The notes beneath the pieces were generated by a model that was not told where the DNA came from, searched no databases, and was given only the letters and a program-made list of their open reading frames with translations. The translations under genes and the position numbers were made by a program. A stretch of 64,000 nt of DNA from JBBSBL01 sp038251325 (GTDB lineage Bacteria > Actinomycetota > Thermoleophilia > Solirubrobacterales > Solirubrobacteraceae), in assembly GCA_038251325.1 (NCBI GenBank), contig JBBSBL010000005.1, positions 1-64,000 of the forward strand, written 5' to 3'. Position 1 is the first letter of the stretch. Every line of letters begins with the position of its first letter. Below, one piece after another: positions 1 to 7,815 of the stretch.

Positions 1-31
1 CGCCCCCGCGGCCCACCCCTCCGCGGGGGCG
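1..31 (+). other. Perfect 11-bp inverted repeat at the left edge
   Basis: CGCCCCCGCGG (1-11) is mirrored by its exact reverse complement at 21-31 with a 9-nt loop. If the dnaX frame continues from upstream it lies inside the coding sequence. It could instead end an upstream transcript. No T-tract follows. The truncated context prevents a decision. Confidence 0.4.
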
Positions 32-682
32 CTTGTCGCCGTGTGGTCCCGGGTGGTGGCGCGGGTGGCGGGCGGGGCGGCGGGGGCGCCTGGGCCGGGC
101 GGCGCCGAGGTCGATCCGCCCCCGCGCGCGCGGCCGGAGCCTACGGACCCGCCCGCGGCGCCGCCGACCCCCGAGCCGCCCGTGGCGGTCGCCCGCGCCG
201 CGACGGCCGCGGTCGCCGTCGCGGCCGAGCCCGAGCCCACCGCCCCGGCGCCGCTTGCCCCCGAGGCCGCCCCGATCGCGGCAGCGCCGGACGACCGCCC
301 CGACCTCGAGGCGATGCGTGCGCTGTGGCCGGCCGTGCTGGAGACCGTGCGGGCCGACAACGCGATGGTCGCCGCGCTCTTCACCGGCGCCCGCCCGGTC
401 GCCGTGCGGGACGACCGCCTCGAGGTGGCCTTCGCGCGCGCCGCCGCCTTCCAGCGCCGCAAGGCGGACAGCGCGGACTGCCGCGAGATCGTGGGGCGGG
501 CGATGCGCACCGTCACCGGCCACCCGCTGGCGCTCGCCTACGTCGAGGCCGGGGACGGCGTCGGCGACGAGGTCGAGCCCGCCGAGCCCTCGCTCACCGA
601 GGAGGAGCTCGTGCGACGGCTCGTCGCGGAGTTCGGCGCCGAGGAGATGCCCGACGACGACGAGGAAGGGCGGGAGGCCTGA
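2..682 (+). CDS. dnaX: DNA polymerase III gamma/tau subunit, C-terminal part (5' end outside window)
   Basis: The frame is open to the left window edge, so this is read as the end of a longer dnaX. Residues before about 100 form a Pro/Ala-rich linker. After it comes a tau-type C-terminal domain (LEAMRALWPAVLETVR, then a basic stretch with FQRRK) and an acidic tail. In DnaX this part binds the polymerase alpha subunit and helicase in the replisome. The ATPase core is not in the window. The order dnaX-ybaB-recR is the classical arrangement and supports the call. A GTG at 41 could start a shorter product, and a strong hairpin lies just before it (1-31), so a separate small gene cannot be fully excluded. 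Confidence 0.72.
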   Translation, partial: APAAHPSAGALVAVWSRVVARVAGGAAGAPGPGGAEVDPPPRARPEPTDPPAAPPTPEPPVAVARAATAAVAVAAEPEPTAPAPLAPEAAPIAAAPDDRPDLEAMRALWPAVLETVRADNAMVAALFTGARPVAVRDDRLEVAFARAAAFQRRKADSADCREIVGRAMRTVTGHPLALAYVEAGDGVGDEVEPAEPSLTEEELVRRLVAEFGAEEMPDDDEEGREA

Positions 683-1023
683 TGCCCCAGCCGAACATGC
701 AGCAGATGCTCAAGCAGGTCCAGAAGATGCAGCAGGACATGGTGGCTGCCCAGGAGGCGCTCAAGGACGAGGTCGTCGAGGCCTCCGCGGGCGGGGGCAT
801 GGTCACCGTCGCGGTGAGCGGGGACCTCGCCGTGCGCTCGGTGTCGATCGATCCCGAGGCGGTCGATCCCGACGACGTCGACATGCTCGCCGACCTCGTG
901 CTCGCCGCCACCAACGAGGCGCTGCGCGGGGCCCAGGAGCTCGCCGCGAAACGGATGGGCGCCATCACCGGCGGGCTCGGCGGGCCGGGCGGGCTCGGCG
1001 GCCTCGGCCTGCCGGGGATGTAA
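682..1023 (+). CDS. YbaB/EbfC family nucleoid-associated protein
   Basis: 113 aa. The N-terminal amphipathic helix is rich in Gln, Met and Lys (MQQMLKQVQKMQQDM), then comes the YbaB beta-hairpin region (ASAGGGMVTVAVSGDLAVRSVSIDPEAV) and a Gly/Leu-rich tail. Members are small DNA-binding dimers usually encoded between dnaX and recR, as here. The ATG overlaps the dnaX stop (TGATG) and a GGGAGG Shine-Dalgarno lies just upstream, which fixes the start. Length is normal for the family. Its role in recombination or nucleoid structure is known only in general terms. Confidence 0.93.
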   Translation: MPQPNMQQMLKQVQKMQQDMVAAQEALKDEVVEASAGGGMVTVAVSGDLAVRSVSIDPEAVDPDDVDMLADLVLAATNEALRGAQELAAKRMGAITGGLGGPGGLGGLGLPGM

Positions 1024-1038
1024 GGCCGACTCCACCGC

Positions 1039-1638
1039 GTGCACGCCCCGCCCGTCCAGCGGCTCATCACCGAGCTCTCGAAGCTGCCCGGCATCGGCGG
1101 GCGGACGGCGCAGCGCCTCGCCTTCCACGTCCTGCGCTCCAGCGATGAGGAGGCGCTCGCCCTCGCCGAGGCGATCCGCGAGGTCAAGGCGAGCGTCGGG
1201 CTCTGCGAGGTGTGCTTCAACCTCGCCGAGGGCCCCCGCTGCCGCATCTGCGCCGACGAGCGCCGCGACGCGGAGCTGATCTGCGTGGTCGAGGAGCCCC
1301 AGGACGTGATCGGGATCGAGCGCACGGGCGAGTACCGCGGCCGCTACCACGTCCTCGGCGGCGCGCTCTCGCCGATCGACGGCATCGAGCCCGAGGACCT
1401 CAAGCTCGCCGAGCTGCTCGCCCGGGTCGACGCCGGCGGCGTGCGGGAGGTCGTCCTGGCGACGAATCCCACGACCACCGGCGAGGCGACCGCGCACCAT
1501 CTCGCCGACGCCCTGCGCGAGCGGGCGCCGGCCGTCACCGTCACCCGCCTGGCCAGCGGGCTGCCGGTCGGTGCCGACTTGGAGTACGCCGACGAGCTGA
1601 CGCTCGGCCGGGCCCTCTCGGGGCGCCGCGCGGTCTGA
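1039..1638 (+). CDS. recR: Recombination protein RecR
   Basis: 199 aa, full length. An N-terminal helix-hairpin-helix (LPGIGGRTAQRLAFHVL, about 16-32) is followed by a four-Cys zinc motif (C56, C59, C68, C71) and a Toprim domain starting near residue 77 (ELICVVEEPQDVIGIERTG). RecR works with RecO and RecF to load RecA at single-strand gaps. The GTG start lies 15 nt after the ybaB stop and keeps the normal N-terminus (PPVQRLITELSKLPGIG). It is probably cotranscribed with dnaX-ybaB. Confidence 0.96.
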   Translation: MHAPPVQRLITELSKLPGIGGRTAQRLAFHVLRSSDEEALALAEAIREVKASVGLCEVCFNLAEGPRCRICADERRDAELICVVEEPQDVIGIERTGEYRGRYHVLGGALSPIDGIEPEDLKLAELLARVDAGGVREVVLATNPTTTGEATAHHLADALRERAPAVTVTRLASGLPVGADLEYADELTLGRALSGRRAV

Positions 1639-1671
1639 CCCGGGAGCGTCGGCGCGCCGGGAGGCGCCCGC

Positions 1672-1677
1672 TACGCT
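1672..1677 (+). promoter_or_regulatory. -10 box TACGCT for ask, 9 nt before ATG
   Basis: TACGCT lies 9 nt upstream of the ask ATG with no Shine-Dalgarno between them, as expected for a leaderless mRNA starting at or next to the start codon. Confidence 0.55.
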
Positions 1678-1686
1678 GGCGAGCCG

Positions 1687-2952
1687 ATGAGCCCCGGCAC
1701 CGTGGTCATGAAGTTCGGCGGGACGAGCGTCGCCGACGCTGAGCGGATCCAGAACGCCGCGCGCCGCATCGTGCGCCAGCGCGAGGCGGGCAATCGCGTG
1801 GTCGCCGTGCTCTCCGCCCGCGGGAAGACGACCGACGAGCTCATCGCCATGGCCGAGGAGGTCTCTTCGCGCCCGGACCCGCGCGAGATGGACATGCTGC
1901 TCTCCACCGGCGAGCGGATGTCCTGCGCGCTGTGTGCGATGGCGATCAACGACCTCGGGCACCGCGCGATCTCGCTCACCGGGTCCCAGGCCGGGATCGT
2001 CACCGACACCTCCCACACCCGGGCGCGGATCGTCGACGTGCGCGCGCGCCGGATCGAGGAGGCGCTGGAGGCCGACAGCATCGTGCTCGTGGCCGGCTTC
2101 CAGGGCGTCTCGACCTCCTACGACGTCACCACGCTCGGCCGCGGGGGCTCCGACACCACCGCGGTCGCCCTCGCCGCCGCGATCGGCGCCGACGTGTGCG
2201 AGATCTACACCGACGTCGCGGGCGTCTTCAGCGCCGACCCCCGCCTCGTGCCCGACGCGCGCAAGCTGTCGGTCGTCTCGTTCGAGGAGATGCTCGAGAT
2301 GGCCTCCTCGGGGGCGAAGGTCCTCCAGCTGCGGGCGGTCGAGTACGCGCGCAACCACGGCGTGCGGATCCACTGCCGGTCCTCGTTCGGGGACGGACCC
2401 GGTACCGTCGTTCTCGGCGAGGACGAGACGATGGAGCATCCCCTCATCACCGCGGTCACGCACTCCAGCGAGGAGGCCCGCATCACGCTGCTGGGCGTCC
2501 CGGACGAGCCGGGCGTCGCCGGGCGCATCTTCGGGGCGCTGGCCGAGGCGAGCGTGAACGTCGACATGATCATCCAGAACGAGCCGGAGTCCGCGGGGCA
2601 CGGCGCCGACCTCTCCTTCACCGTCGCGCGCGACGAGCTCCGCGACGCCCGCGCCACGCTCGACCCGCTGCTGGGCGAGCTCGGCATCGGCGGCGTGGCC
2701 GAGGACCCGGAGATGGGGAAGGTCTCGATCGTCGGCGCGGGCATGCGCTCGCACCCCGGGGTCGCGGCGACGGTGTTCCGCACGCTCGGCGACGAGCGCA
2801 TCAACATCGAGATGATCTCGACCTCGCCGATCAAGATCTCGTGCGTCATCCGCTCCGCGCAGGTGCCCGACGCGGTGCGCGCGCTCCACGGCGCCTTCGC
2901 GCTGGGCGACGGCGGCATCGAGGCCGAGCGGCCCTTCGCGGATCCGCGATGA
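1687..2952 (+). CDS. lysC: Aspartate kinase
   Basis: 421 aa, cytosolic. It phosphorylates aspartate, the first step to lysine/diaminopimelate, threonine and methionine. The kinase domain starts with VMKFGGTSVADAERI and carries the FQGVSTSYDVTTLGRGGSDTTAVALAA block. Two C-terminal ACT domains (about 265-340 and 345-415, the second with MRSHPGVAATVFRTL) are the usual site of lysine/threonine feedback inhibition. The next gene overlaps by ATGA, so ask and asd form one unit. An internal start for a separate beta subunit, known in some actinobacteria, is possible but not shown. Confidence 0.95.
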   Translation: MSPGTVVMKFGGTSVADAERIQNAARRIVRQREAGNRVVAVLSARGKTTDELIAMAEEVSSRPDPREMDMLLSTGERMSCALCAMAINDLGHRAISLTGSQAGIVTDTSHTRARIVDVRARRIEEALEADSIVLVAGFQGVSTSYDVTTLGRGGSDTTAVALAAAIGADVCEIYTDVAGVFSADPRLVPDARKLSVVSFEEMLEMASSGAKVLQLRAVEYARNHGVRIHCRSSFGDGPGTVVLGEDETMEHPLITAVTHSSEEARITLLGVPDEPGVAGRIFGALAEASVNVDMIIQNEPESAGHGADLSFTVARDELRDARATLDPLLGELGIGGVAEDPEMGKVSIVGAGMRSHPGVAATVFRTLGDERINIEMISTSPIKISCVIRSAQVPDAVRALHGAFALGDGGIEAERPFADPR

Positions 2953-3986
2953 GCGCCGGCGGCGGACATCGCGTCGCGGTCGTCGGGGCCACCGGCCTCG
3001 TCGGCACGGCGATGCTCGAGACGCTCGCCGCCCGCGGGTTCCCGGCGAGCGAGGTCGTCCCGGTCGCCTCGGTGCGCTCCGCCGGTCGCGACCTCGGCGG
3101 CGGGCGCGTGGTGCGCCCCCTCGCGGACGACACGATCGAGGGCTTCGACCTGGCGATCTTCTCCGCGGGGGCCACGGTCTCGCGCGAGTGGGCGCCGCGC
3201 TTCGCCCGCTCCGGGGCGGTCGTGGTCGACAACTCCTCGTGCTGGCGCACCGATCCGGAGGTCCCGCTCGTCGTCGCCGAGGTCAACCCGGAGGACCTCG
3301 ACGCGCACCGCGGCATCGTCGCGAACCCCAACTGCTCGACGATGCAGCTCATGGTCGCGCTGCGCCCGATCCAGCGCGCGGCCGGGATCGACCGGCTCGT
3401 CGTCTCGACCTACCAGTCGGTCTCGGGCACCGGGCTCGCGGCGGTGGAGGAGCTCAAGGCCCAGGCCCACGCGGTGCTGCACGAGGTCGAGCCCCCGGCT
3501 CCCGCGGTGTTCCCGCACCCGATCGCCTTCAACGTCCTCGCCGCCGCTGGGCAGTTCGCCGACGGCGACGACCACACCAACGAAGAGCGCAAGATGATGT
3601 TCGAGACGCGGAAGATCCTCGGCGACGAGTCGATCCGCGTCAGCGTCACCTGCGCCCGGGTCCCGGTCGTCACCGGCCACTCCGAGAGCGTGAGCGTGGA
3701 GACGCGGGAGCCGCTCTCGGTGGAGGCGGCGCGCGAGCTGCTGCTCGCCGCCCCGGGGCTCACCGTCGTCGACGATCCGAGCGCGGACGCCTATCCCACG
3801 GCGCTCGACGCCACCGGTCGCGACGACGTCCTCGTCGGCCGCCTGCGCCGCGACCCCTCCCACGAGCGGGGCCTCCAGCTCTGGGTGGTCGCCGACAACC
3901 TGCGCAAGGGCGCCGCCGTCAACGCGGTCCAGATCGCCGAGGCGCTCCACGCCCGCGGCCTCGTGCGCGTGCCGGCCGCGGCCTAG
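2949..3986 (+). CDS. asd: Aspartate-semialdehyde dehydrogenase
   Basis: 345 aa. It reduces aspartyl phosphate to the semialdehyde with NADPH, directly after aspartate kinase. The Rossmann motif VAVVGATGLVGTAML is at the N-terminus. The catalytic Cys is C129 in NPNCSTMQLM, and HTNEERKMMFETRKIL is the substrate-binding and dimer segment. The ATG overlaps the ask stop (ATGA). The same frame is open far upstream, but that part has no homology-like features. Confidence 0.96.
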   Translation: MSAGGGHRVAVVGATGLVGTAMLETLAARGFPASEVVPVASVRSAGRDLGGGRVVRPLADDTIEGFDLAIFSAGATVSREWAPRFARSGAVVVDNSSCWRTDPEVPLVVAEVNPEDLDAHRGIVANPNCSTMQLMVALRPIQRAAGIDRLVVSTYQSVSGTGLAAVEELKAQAHAVLHEVEPPAPAVFPHPIAFNVLAAAGQFADGDDHTNEERKMMFETRKILGDESIRVSVTCARVPVVTGHSESVSVETREPLSVEAARELLLAAPGLTVVDDPSADAYPTALDATGRDDVLVGRLRRDPSHERGLQLWVVADNLRKGAAVNAVQIAEALHARGLVRVPAAA

Positions 3987-3996
3987 CGGCGCTGAC

Positions 3997-4917
3997 CTAC
4001 CAGCCGCCGCCCGGGCCCGCTCCCGCCACGACCGAGGTCGACCAGTCGACCACCGCGGTCGGCTTCACGACGTGGCGGTCCATGCCGAGGGCCTTGGGCT
4101 CGAGGCCGAGCGCCAAGCCGACGAGCTGGGGGAGGTGGAGCACCGGGACACCCAGCGTGCGGCCGACGACCTTCTCGGCCATCGGCTGCTGGAGGTCGAG
4201 GTTCAGGTGGCAGAGCGGGCAGGGGACGACGAGGCAATCGGCGTCGGCGTCGGCGGCGTCGCCGAGGTGCGTGCCGGCCTGCTCGAGTGACTTCTCTTTG
4301 TTCATCGTGATGATCGGGAAGCCGCAGCACTTGTAGACGCCGGCGTAGTCGATGACCGTTCCGCCCAGCGCCTCGATGACCTGGTGCAGGTAGCGGTCGC
4401 GCGGATGCTCGTCGTCGATGCCCAGGCGCGGGGTCGGGCGCACGATGTAGCAGCCGTAGAACGGGCCGACCTTCAGGCCGGTGAGCGGCCGTGTGACCTT
4501 CGCGCGCAGGGCGTCCAGCCCGATCTCCTCGACCAGCAGCCAAAGGAAGTTCTTGTTCGTGAGGCCGCGCTCGTAGGTCAGTCCCTCGCCGGAGTCGGCG
4601 AGGTTCGCGTTGATCTGCTCGCGGTACTCGGTGTTCGCGTCCAGCCGCTCCTGGCACTCGCTCTGCGCGCCCTGGCAGGTCGAGCAGATGTTCATCATCA
4701 GCTCGCCATCGGTCTGCTGGGCGAGCGCGAAGGTGCGCGCGTTCAGCGTGTCGGCCAGCTCCTGGGAGTGCTCGGAGAGGACGCCGGCGCCACAGCAGGC
4801 GGCTCGGTCGAGCTCGACGAGCTCGAGGTCGAGCAGCGGCGCGACCGCCGCCATCGACCCGTGCAGCTCGGGGGTGAAGCCCCGGCTCACGCAGCCGGGC
4901 CAGTAGGCGACCTTCAC
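3997..4917 (-). CDS. CCG-domain succinate dehydrogenase subunit (SdhE/HdrB-like)
   Basis: 306 aa. Two cysteine-rich CCG motifs (C41-C42-G and C197-C198-G) resemble heterodisulfide reductase subunit B and the SdhE subunit of type-E succinate:quinone reductases. CSTCQG (about 79) and CPLCH (about 231) supply further Cys ligands. GTG overlaps the sdhB stop (GTGA), so it is the third gene of sdhA-sdhB-sdhE. By analogy it passes electrons from SdhB to the quinone side in place of a heme-bearing membrane anchor. No transmembrane span is obvious. Do not confuse it with the FAD-assembly factor also called SdhE. Confidence 0.87.
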   Translation of the reverse strand: MKVAYWPGCVSRGFTPELHGSMAAVAPLLDLELVELDRAACCGAGVLSEHSQELADTLNARTFALAQQTDGELMMNICSTCQGAQSECQERLDANTEYREQINANLADSGEGLTYERGLTNKNFLWLLVEEIGLDALRAKVTRPLTGLKVGPFYGCYIVRPTPRLGIDDEHPRDRYLHQVIEALGGTVIDYAGVYKCCGFPIITMNKEKSLEQAGTHLGDAADADADCLVVPCPLCHLNLDLQQPMAEKVVGRTLGVPVLHLPQLVGLALGLEPKALGMDRHVVKPTAVVDWSTSVVAGAGPGGGW

Positions 4918-5987
4918 GCGGTCTCCTCGACGGCCGGCGCGTCGGCGAGGTCCGCCTCGTCGCCCGCGACGTAGAGGTTCAGCTCCAGGCGCTGGTCGCG
5001 ACCCTCGACGATGTCGTAGATCTTCTTCACCGCCGGCTCGGCCTTGTGCTGATGGAGCAGCGCCTTGGCCGGCGTCACCTTGCGGCGCTGGAGCGCCTTG
5101 AGCACGACCGGCAGCGAGCTGACGAGCTCCGGCACCGCGCGCGGATGGAACTTCCCGCCGTAGGAGTCGGGCAGGAGGTCGGCCTCGTGGAGCAGTCCGT
5201 TGCGGCGGATGTTCTCCACGAAGGCGTGCTCGTGGCGCAGGCCGTTGTTGCGGTCCTCGATCTCGAAGTCCGACCCGGCGCGGCGGCGCAGCCGCATGAT
5301 CTGGCTCAACGGCGCCACGCCCTTGGGGCAGGCCTCGATGCAGTTGAAGCAGTGGGTGCAGTCGTAGATCCCGTGCTTGTCCTCGGCGAGGTCCTTCAGG
5401 CGCTCGAAGGGCTCGGCGTCGCGCGGGTCCCCCACGAAGCGGTACGCCTTGGCCAGCGCGGCCGGCCCGATGAACAGCGGGTCGACCTCCATCGAGAGGC
5501 AGTCCGAGACGCAGGCGCCGCACTGGATGCAGGCCATCGTCTGGGTGACGTCGACCATGTTCTCGTGCGGGACGATGTACTCGCGCTCGGGGATCGGCTC
5601 GCGGCCCAGCAGCCAGGGCGTGACGCGGCGGATCTTCTTCCAGTGGACCGCGTCCATGTCGACGATCAGGTCCTTGATCACCGGCATGTTGCCCATCGGC
5701 TCGACCTCGATGACCCCCTCGCCGGAGTGGTCGCGCCCCAGCGCCTCGTCGAGGTGGGTGTGACACGCGAGGCCGGGCCTGCCGTTGATGCGCACCCCGC
5801 AGGAGCCGCAGATCGCCGCCCGGCACGAGCAGCGGATCCCGATCGTCCCGTCGGTGTCGCCGCGCGCCTGGAGGATCCCCTCGAGCACCGAGCGGTGCCC
5901 CTCGAGGTCCACCGTGAAGTCCTCCCAGTACGGCGCCTGCCCGGAGGAGGGGTCGTAGCGGCGGAGTCTCAGCGTGTAGTCGGGCAT
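4914..5987 (-). CDS. sdhB: Succinate dehydrogenase/fumarate reductase iron-sulfur subunit
   Basis: 357 aa, clearly longer than the roughly 240 aa of E. coli SdhB, with the extra length C-terminal. The plant-type [2Fe-2S] ligands are C53, C55 (unusual CSC spacing), C60, C63 and C75. Two ferredoxin-like motifs follow (CIQCGACVSDC and CTHCFNCIEACPKG). It carries electrons from the flavoprotein SdhA, encoded just upstream, to the CCG subunit encoded just downstream. The initiating codon is ATG. Confidence 0.95.
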   Translation of the reverse strand: MPDYTLRLRRYDPSSGQAPYWEDFTVDLEGHRSVLEGILQARGDTDGTIGIRCSCRAAICGSCGVRINGRPGLACHTHLDEALGRDHSGEGVIEVEPMGNMPVIKDLIVDMDAVHWKKIRRVTPWLLGREPIPEREYIVPHENMVDVTQTMACIQCGACVSDCLSMEVDPLFIGPAALAKAYRFVGDPRDAEPFERLKDLAEDKHGIYDCTHCFNCIEACPKGVAPLSQIMRLRRRAGSDFEIEDRNNGLRHEHAFVENIRRNGLLHEADLLPDSYGGKFHPRAVPELVSSLPVVLKALQRRKVTPAKALLHQHKAEPAVKKIYDIVEGRDQRLELNLYVAGDEADLADAPAVEETA

Positions 5988-6027
5988 CGGCGGGGTTCAG
6001 GCTCCTCGGGCTCGAGCGCGCGGGACC

Positions 6028-7716
6028 TTAGTAGGTCCGCTCCTGCGGCTGCCATTGCGTGATCGTCACCGGCGAGTAGCTCACGTGCGGCGTCTCGTCG
6101 CCGTTGCGGGCGACGTCGATGTGCTTGAGCCACTCCTCGTCGTTGCGCTCGGGGAAGTCGGTGCGGTACTGGGCCCCACGTGACTCCTTGCGCTCCTTCG
6201 CGGCCACCACGATCGACTCGGCGACGTCGAGCATGTAGCCGAGCTCGATCGCCCCCAGCACGTCCTGGTTGAAGACCGTCCCCTTGTCGTCGATCTGGGC
6301 GACGGCCGCCTCCTCCTTGAGCCGGCGCACGACCTCGTGCGCGGTCTCGAGGCCGGCGGCGTCGCGGAACACCGCGACGTAGGAGTTCATCGTCTCGCCG
6401 AGCTCGGTCTTGATGTCGGAGATGCGGCGGCCCCCCGGCGGGCGGGCGAGGATCGCGTCGATGCCGGCCTGGGTCTCGGCCACCCGGGAGTCCGGCGTCG
6501 AGGGCATCGGCAGCTGGTTGGAGCGGTGGGCGGCGTGCTGGCCGGAGCGGCGGCCGAAGATCAGGGTGTCGAGCAGGGAGTTCGCGCCCAGGCGGTTGCC
6601 GCCATGGACCGAGACGCAGGCCACCTCGCCCGCCGCGTAGAGGCCGGCGATCGGGGTCTGGCCGTCGACGTCGGTCTTCACCCCGCCCATGATGTAGTGA
6701 CACCCGGGCTTGATCTTGATCGGCTGGCGGGTGATGTCGACGCCGGCGAAGTCGCGACCGATGTTGACGATCTCGCGCAGCGCCTCGAGCGTCCGCCTGC
6801 GCGGGACCTTCGTGATGTCGAGGGACACGGTGCCGTCGGGGAAGCCGCGCCCCTCGTTGATCTCGGTCTGCTCCGCGCGCGAGACCACGTCGCGGGAGGC
6901 GAGCTCGAGCTTGTTCGGCGCGTAGCGCTCCATGAACCGCTCGCCCTGCGCGTTGAAGAGCTGCGCCCCCTCGCCTCGTGCGCCCTCGGTGATGAGGAAG
7001 CCGTTCTCCGCGAGCGTCGTCGGGTGGTACTGGATCATCTCCATGTCCATCAGCGGCGCGCCGATCCGGTAGGCCTGCGCGATGCCGTCGCCGGTGCAGA
7101 TGAGCGCGTTCGTCGTCGGCCGGAACGCCTGGCCGGCGCCGCCCGAGGCGAGGATCGTGGACTTCGCGTCGAAGACCTCGAGCCGGCCGTCGCGGACGTT
7201 GCGGCACACGGCGCCCACGCAGGCGCCCTGCTGGTCCTGCAGCAGGTCGGTGGTGAACCACTCCTCGAAACGGTCCACCCGCTCGTGGTAGCGCATGAGC
7301 TGCTCGTAGAGCACGTGGAGGATCGCCTGGCCGGTGATGTCGGCCACGTAGTAGGTGCGCGCCTGGGAGGCGCCCCCGAAGGCCCGGGTGCCGAGAGTGC
7401 CCGTGGGCGAGCGGTGGAAGGTGACGCCCATGTGCTCGAGGTGGAGGATCTCCTCGGGCGCCTCGCGGCACATCACCTCGATCGCGTCCTGGTCGCCGAG
7501 GTAGTCGGAGCCCTTCACGGTGTCGAACGCGTGGGACTCCCAGCTGTCCTCCGGATTCAGCGCCGCGTTGATCCCGCCGGCCGCGGCGACGGAGTGCGAG
7601 CGCACCGGATGGACCTTGGAGACGATGGCGACGCTGGCGCCCGCGTCGGCCGCGGCGAGGGCGGCGCGCTGGCCCGCGAGGCCGGCGCCGATGATCAGGA
7701 CGTCGTGGGCGGGCAT
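6028..7716 (-). CDS. sdhA: Succinate dehydrogenase flavoprotein subunit
   Basis: 562 aa. It oxidises succinate to fumarate on an FAD. The N-terminus holds the dinucleotide motif VLIIGAGLAGQRAALAAADAG. HSVAAAGGINAALN contains the expected covalent-FAD histidine, and GGNRLGANSLLDTLIFGRRSG is the late FAD/active-site block. The C-terminal helical domain ends with YRTDFPERNDEEWLKH. It is the first gene of the minus-strand sdhA-sdhB-sdhE unit. Its ATG is preceded by TAGGAT 7 nt away, so the operon is probably leaderless. Confidence 0.96.
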   Translation of the reverse strand: MPAHDVLIIGAGLAGQRAALAAADAGASVAIVSKVHPVRSHSVAAAGGINAALNPEDSWESHAFDTVKGSDYLGDQDAIEVMCREAPEEILHLEHMGVTFHRSPTGTLGTRAFGGASQARTYYVADITGQAILHVLYEQLMRYHERVDRFEEWFTTDLLQDQQGACVGAVCRNVRDGRLEVFDAKSTILASGGAGQAFRPTTNALICTGDGIAQAYRIGAPLMDMEMIQYHPTTLAENGFLITEGARGEGAQLFNAQGERFMERYAPNKLELASRDVVSRAEQTEINEGRGFPDGTVSLDITKVPRRRTLEALREIVNIGRDFAGVDITRQPIKIKPGCHYIMGGVKTDVDGQTPIAGLYAAGEVACVSVHGGNRLGANSLLDTLIFGRRSGQHAAHRSNQLPMPSTPDSRVAETQAGIDAILARPPGGRRISDIKTELGETMNSYVAVFRDAAGLETAHEVVRRLKEEAAVAQIDDKGTVFNQDVLGAIELGYMLDVAESIVVAAKERKESRGAQYRTDFPERNDEEWLKHIDVARNGDETPHVSYSPVTITQWQPQERTY

Positions 7717-7723
7717 GAAATCG

Positions 7724-7729
7724 ATCCTA
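7724..7729 (-). promoter_or_regulatory. -10 box TAGGAT for sdhA, 7 nt before ATG
   Basis: On the minus strand TAGGAT is separated by 7 nt from the sdhA ATG, leaving no room for a ribosome binding site. Confidence 0.55.
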
Positions 7730-7815
7730 CCTTCCTACGGACACCGGAAGCCGCCCGGCCAGCGGGGCCGAGCGGCGCCGCGACGGGTTGTGCCGCGGGC
7801 CGGTCCGGCCCGGGC

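Noticed and set aside
538..2889. A 783-codon open frame on the minus strand across dnaX, ybaB, recR and ask
   Set aside because: It runs antisense through four well-supported genes and its translation (long runs of R, D, H, G and V) has no domain. It is an artefact of GC-rich codon bias.
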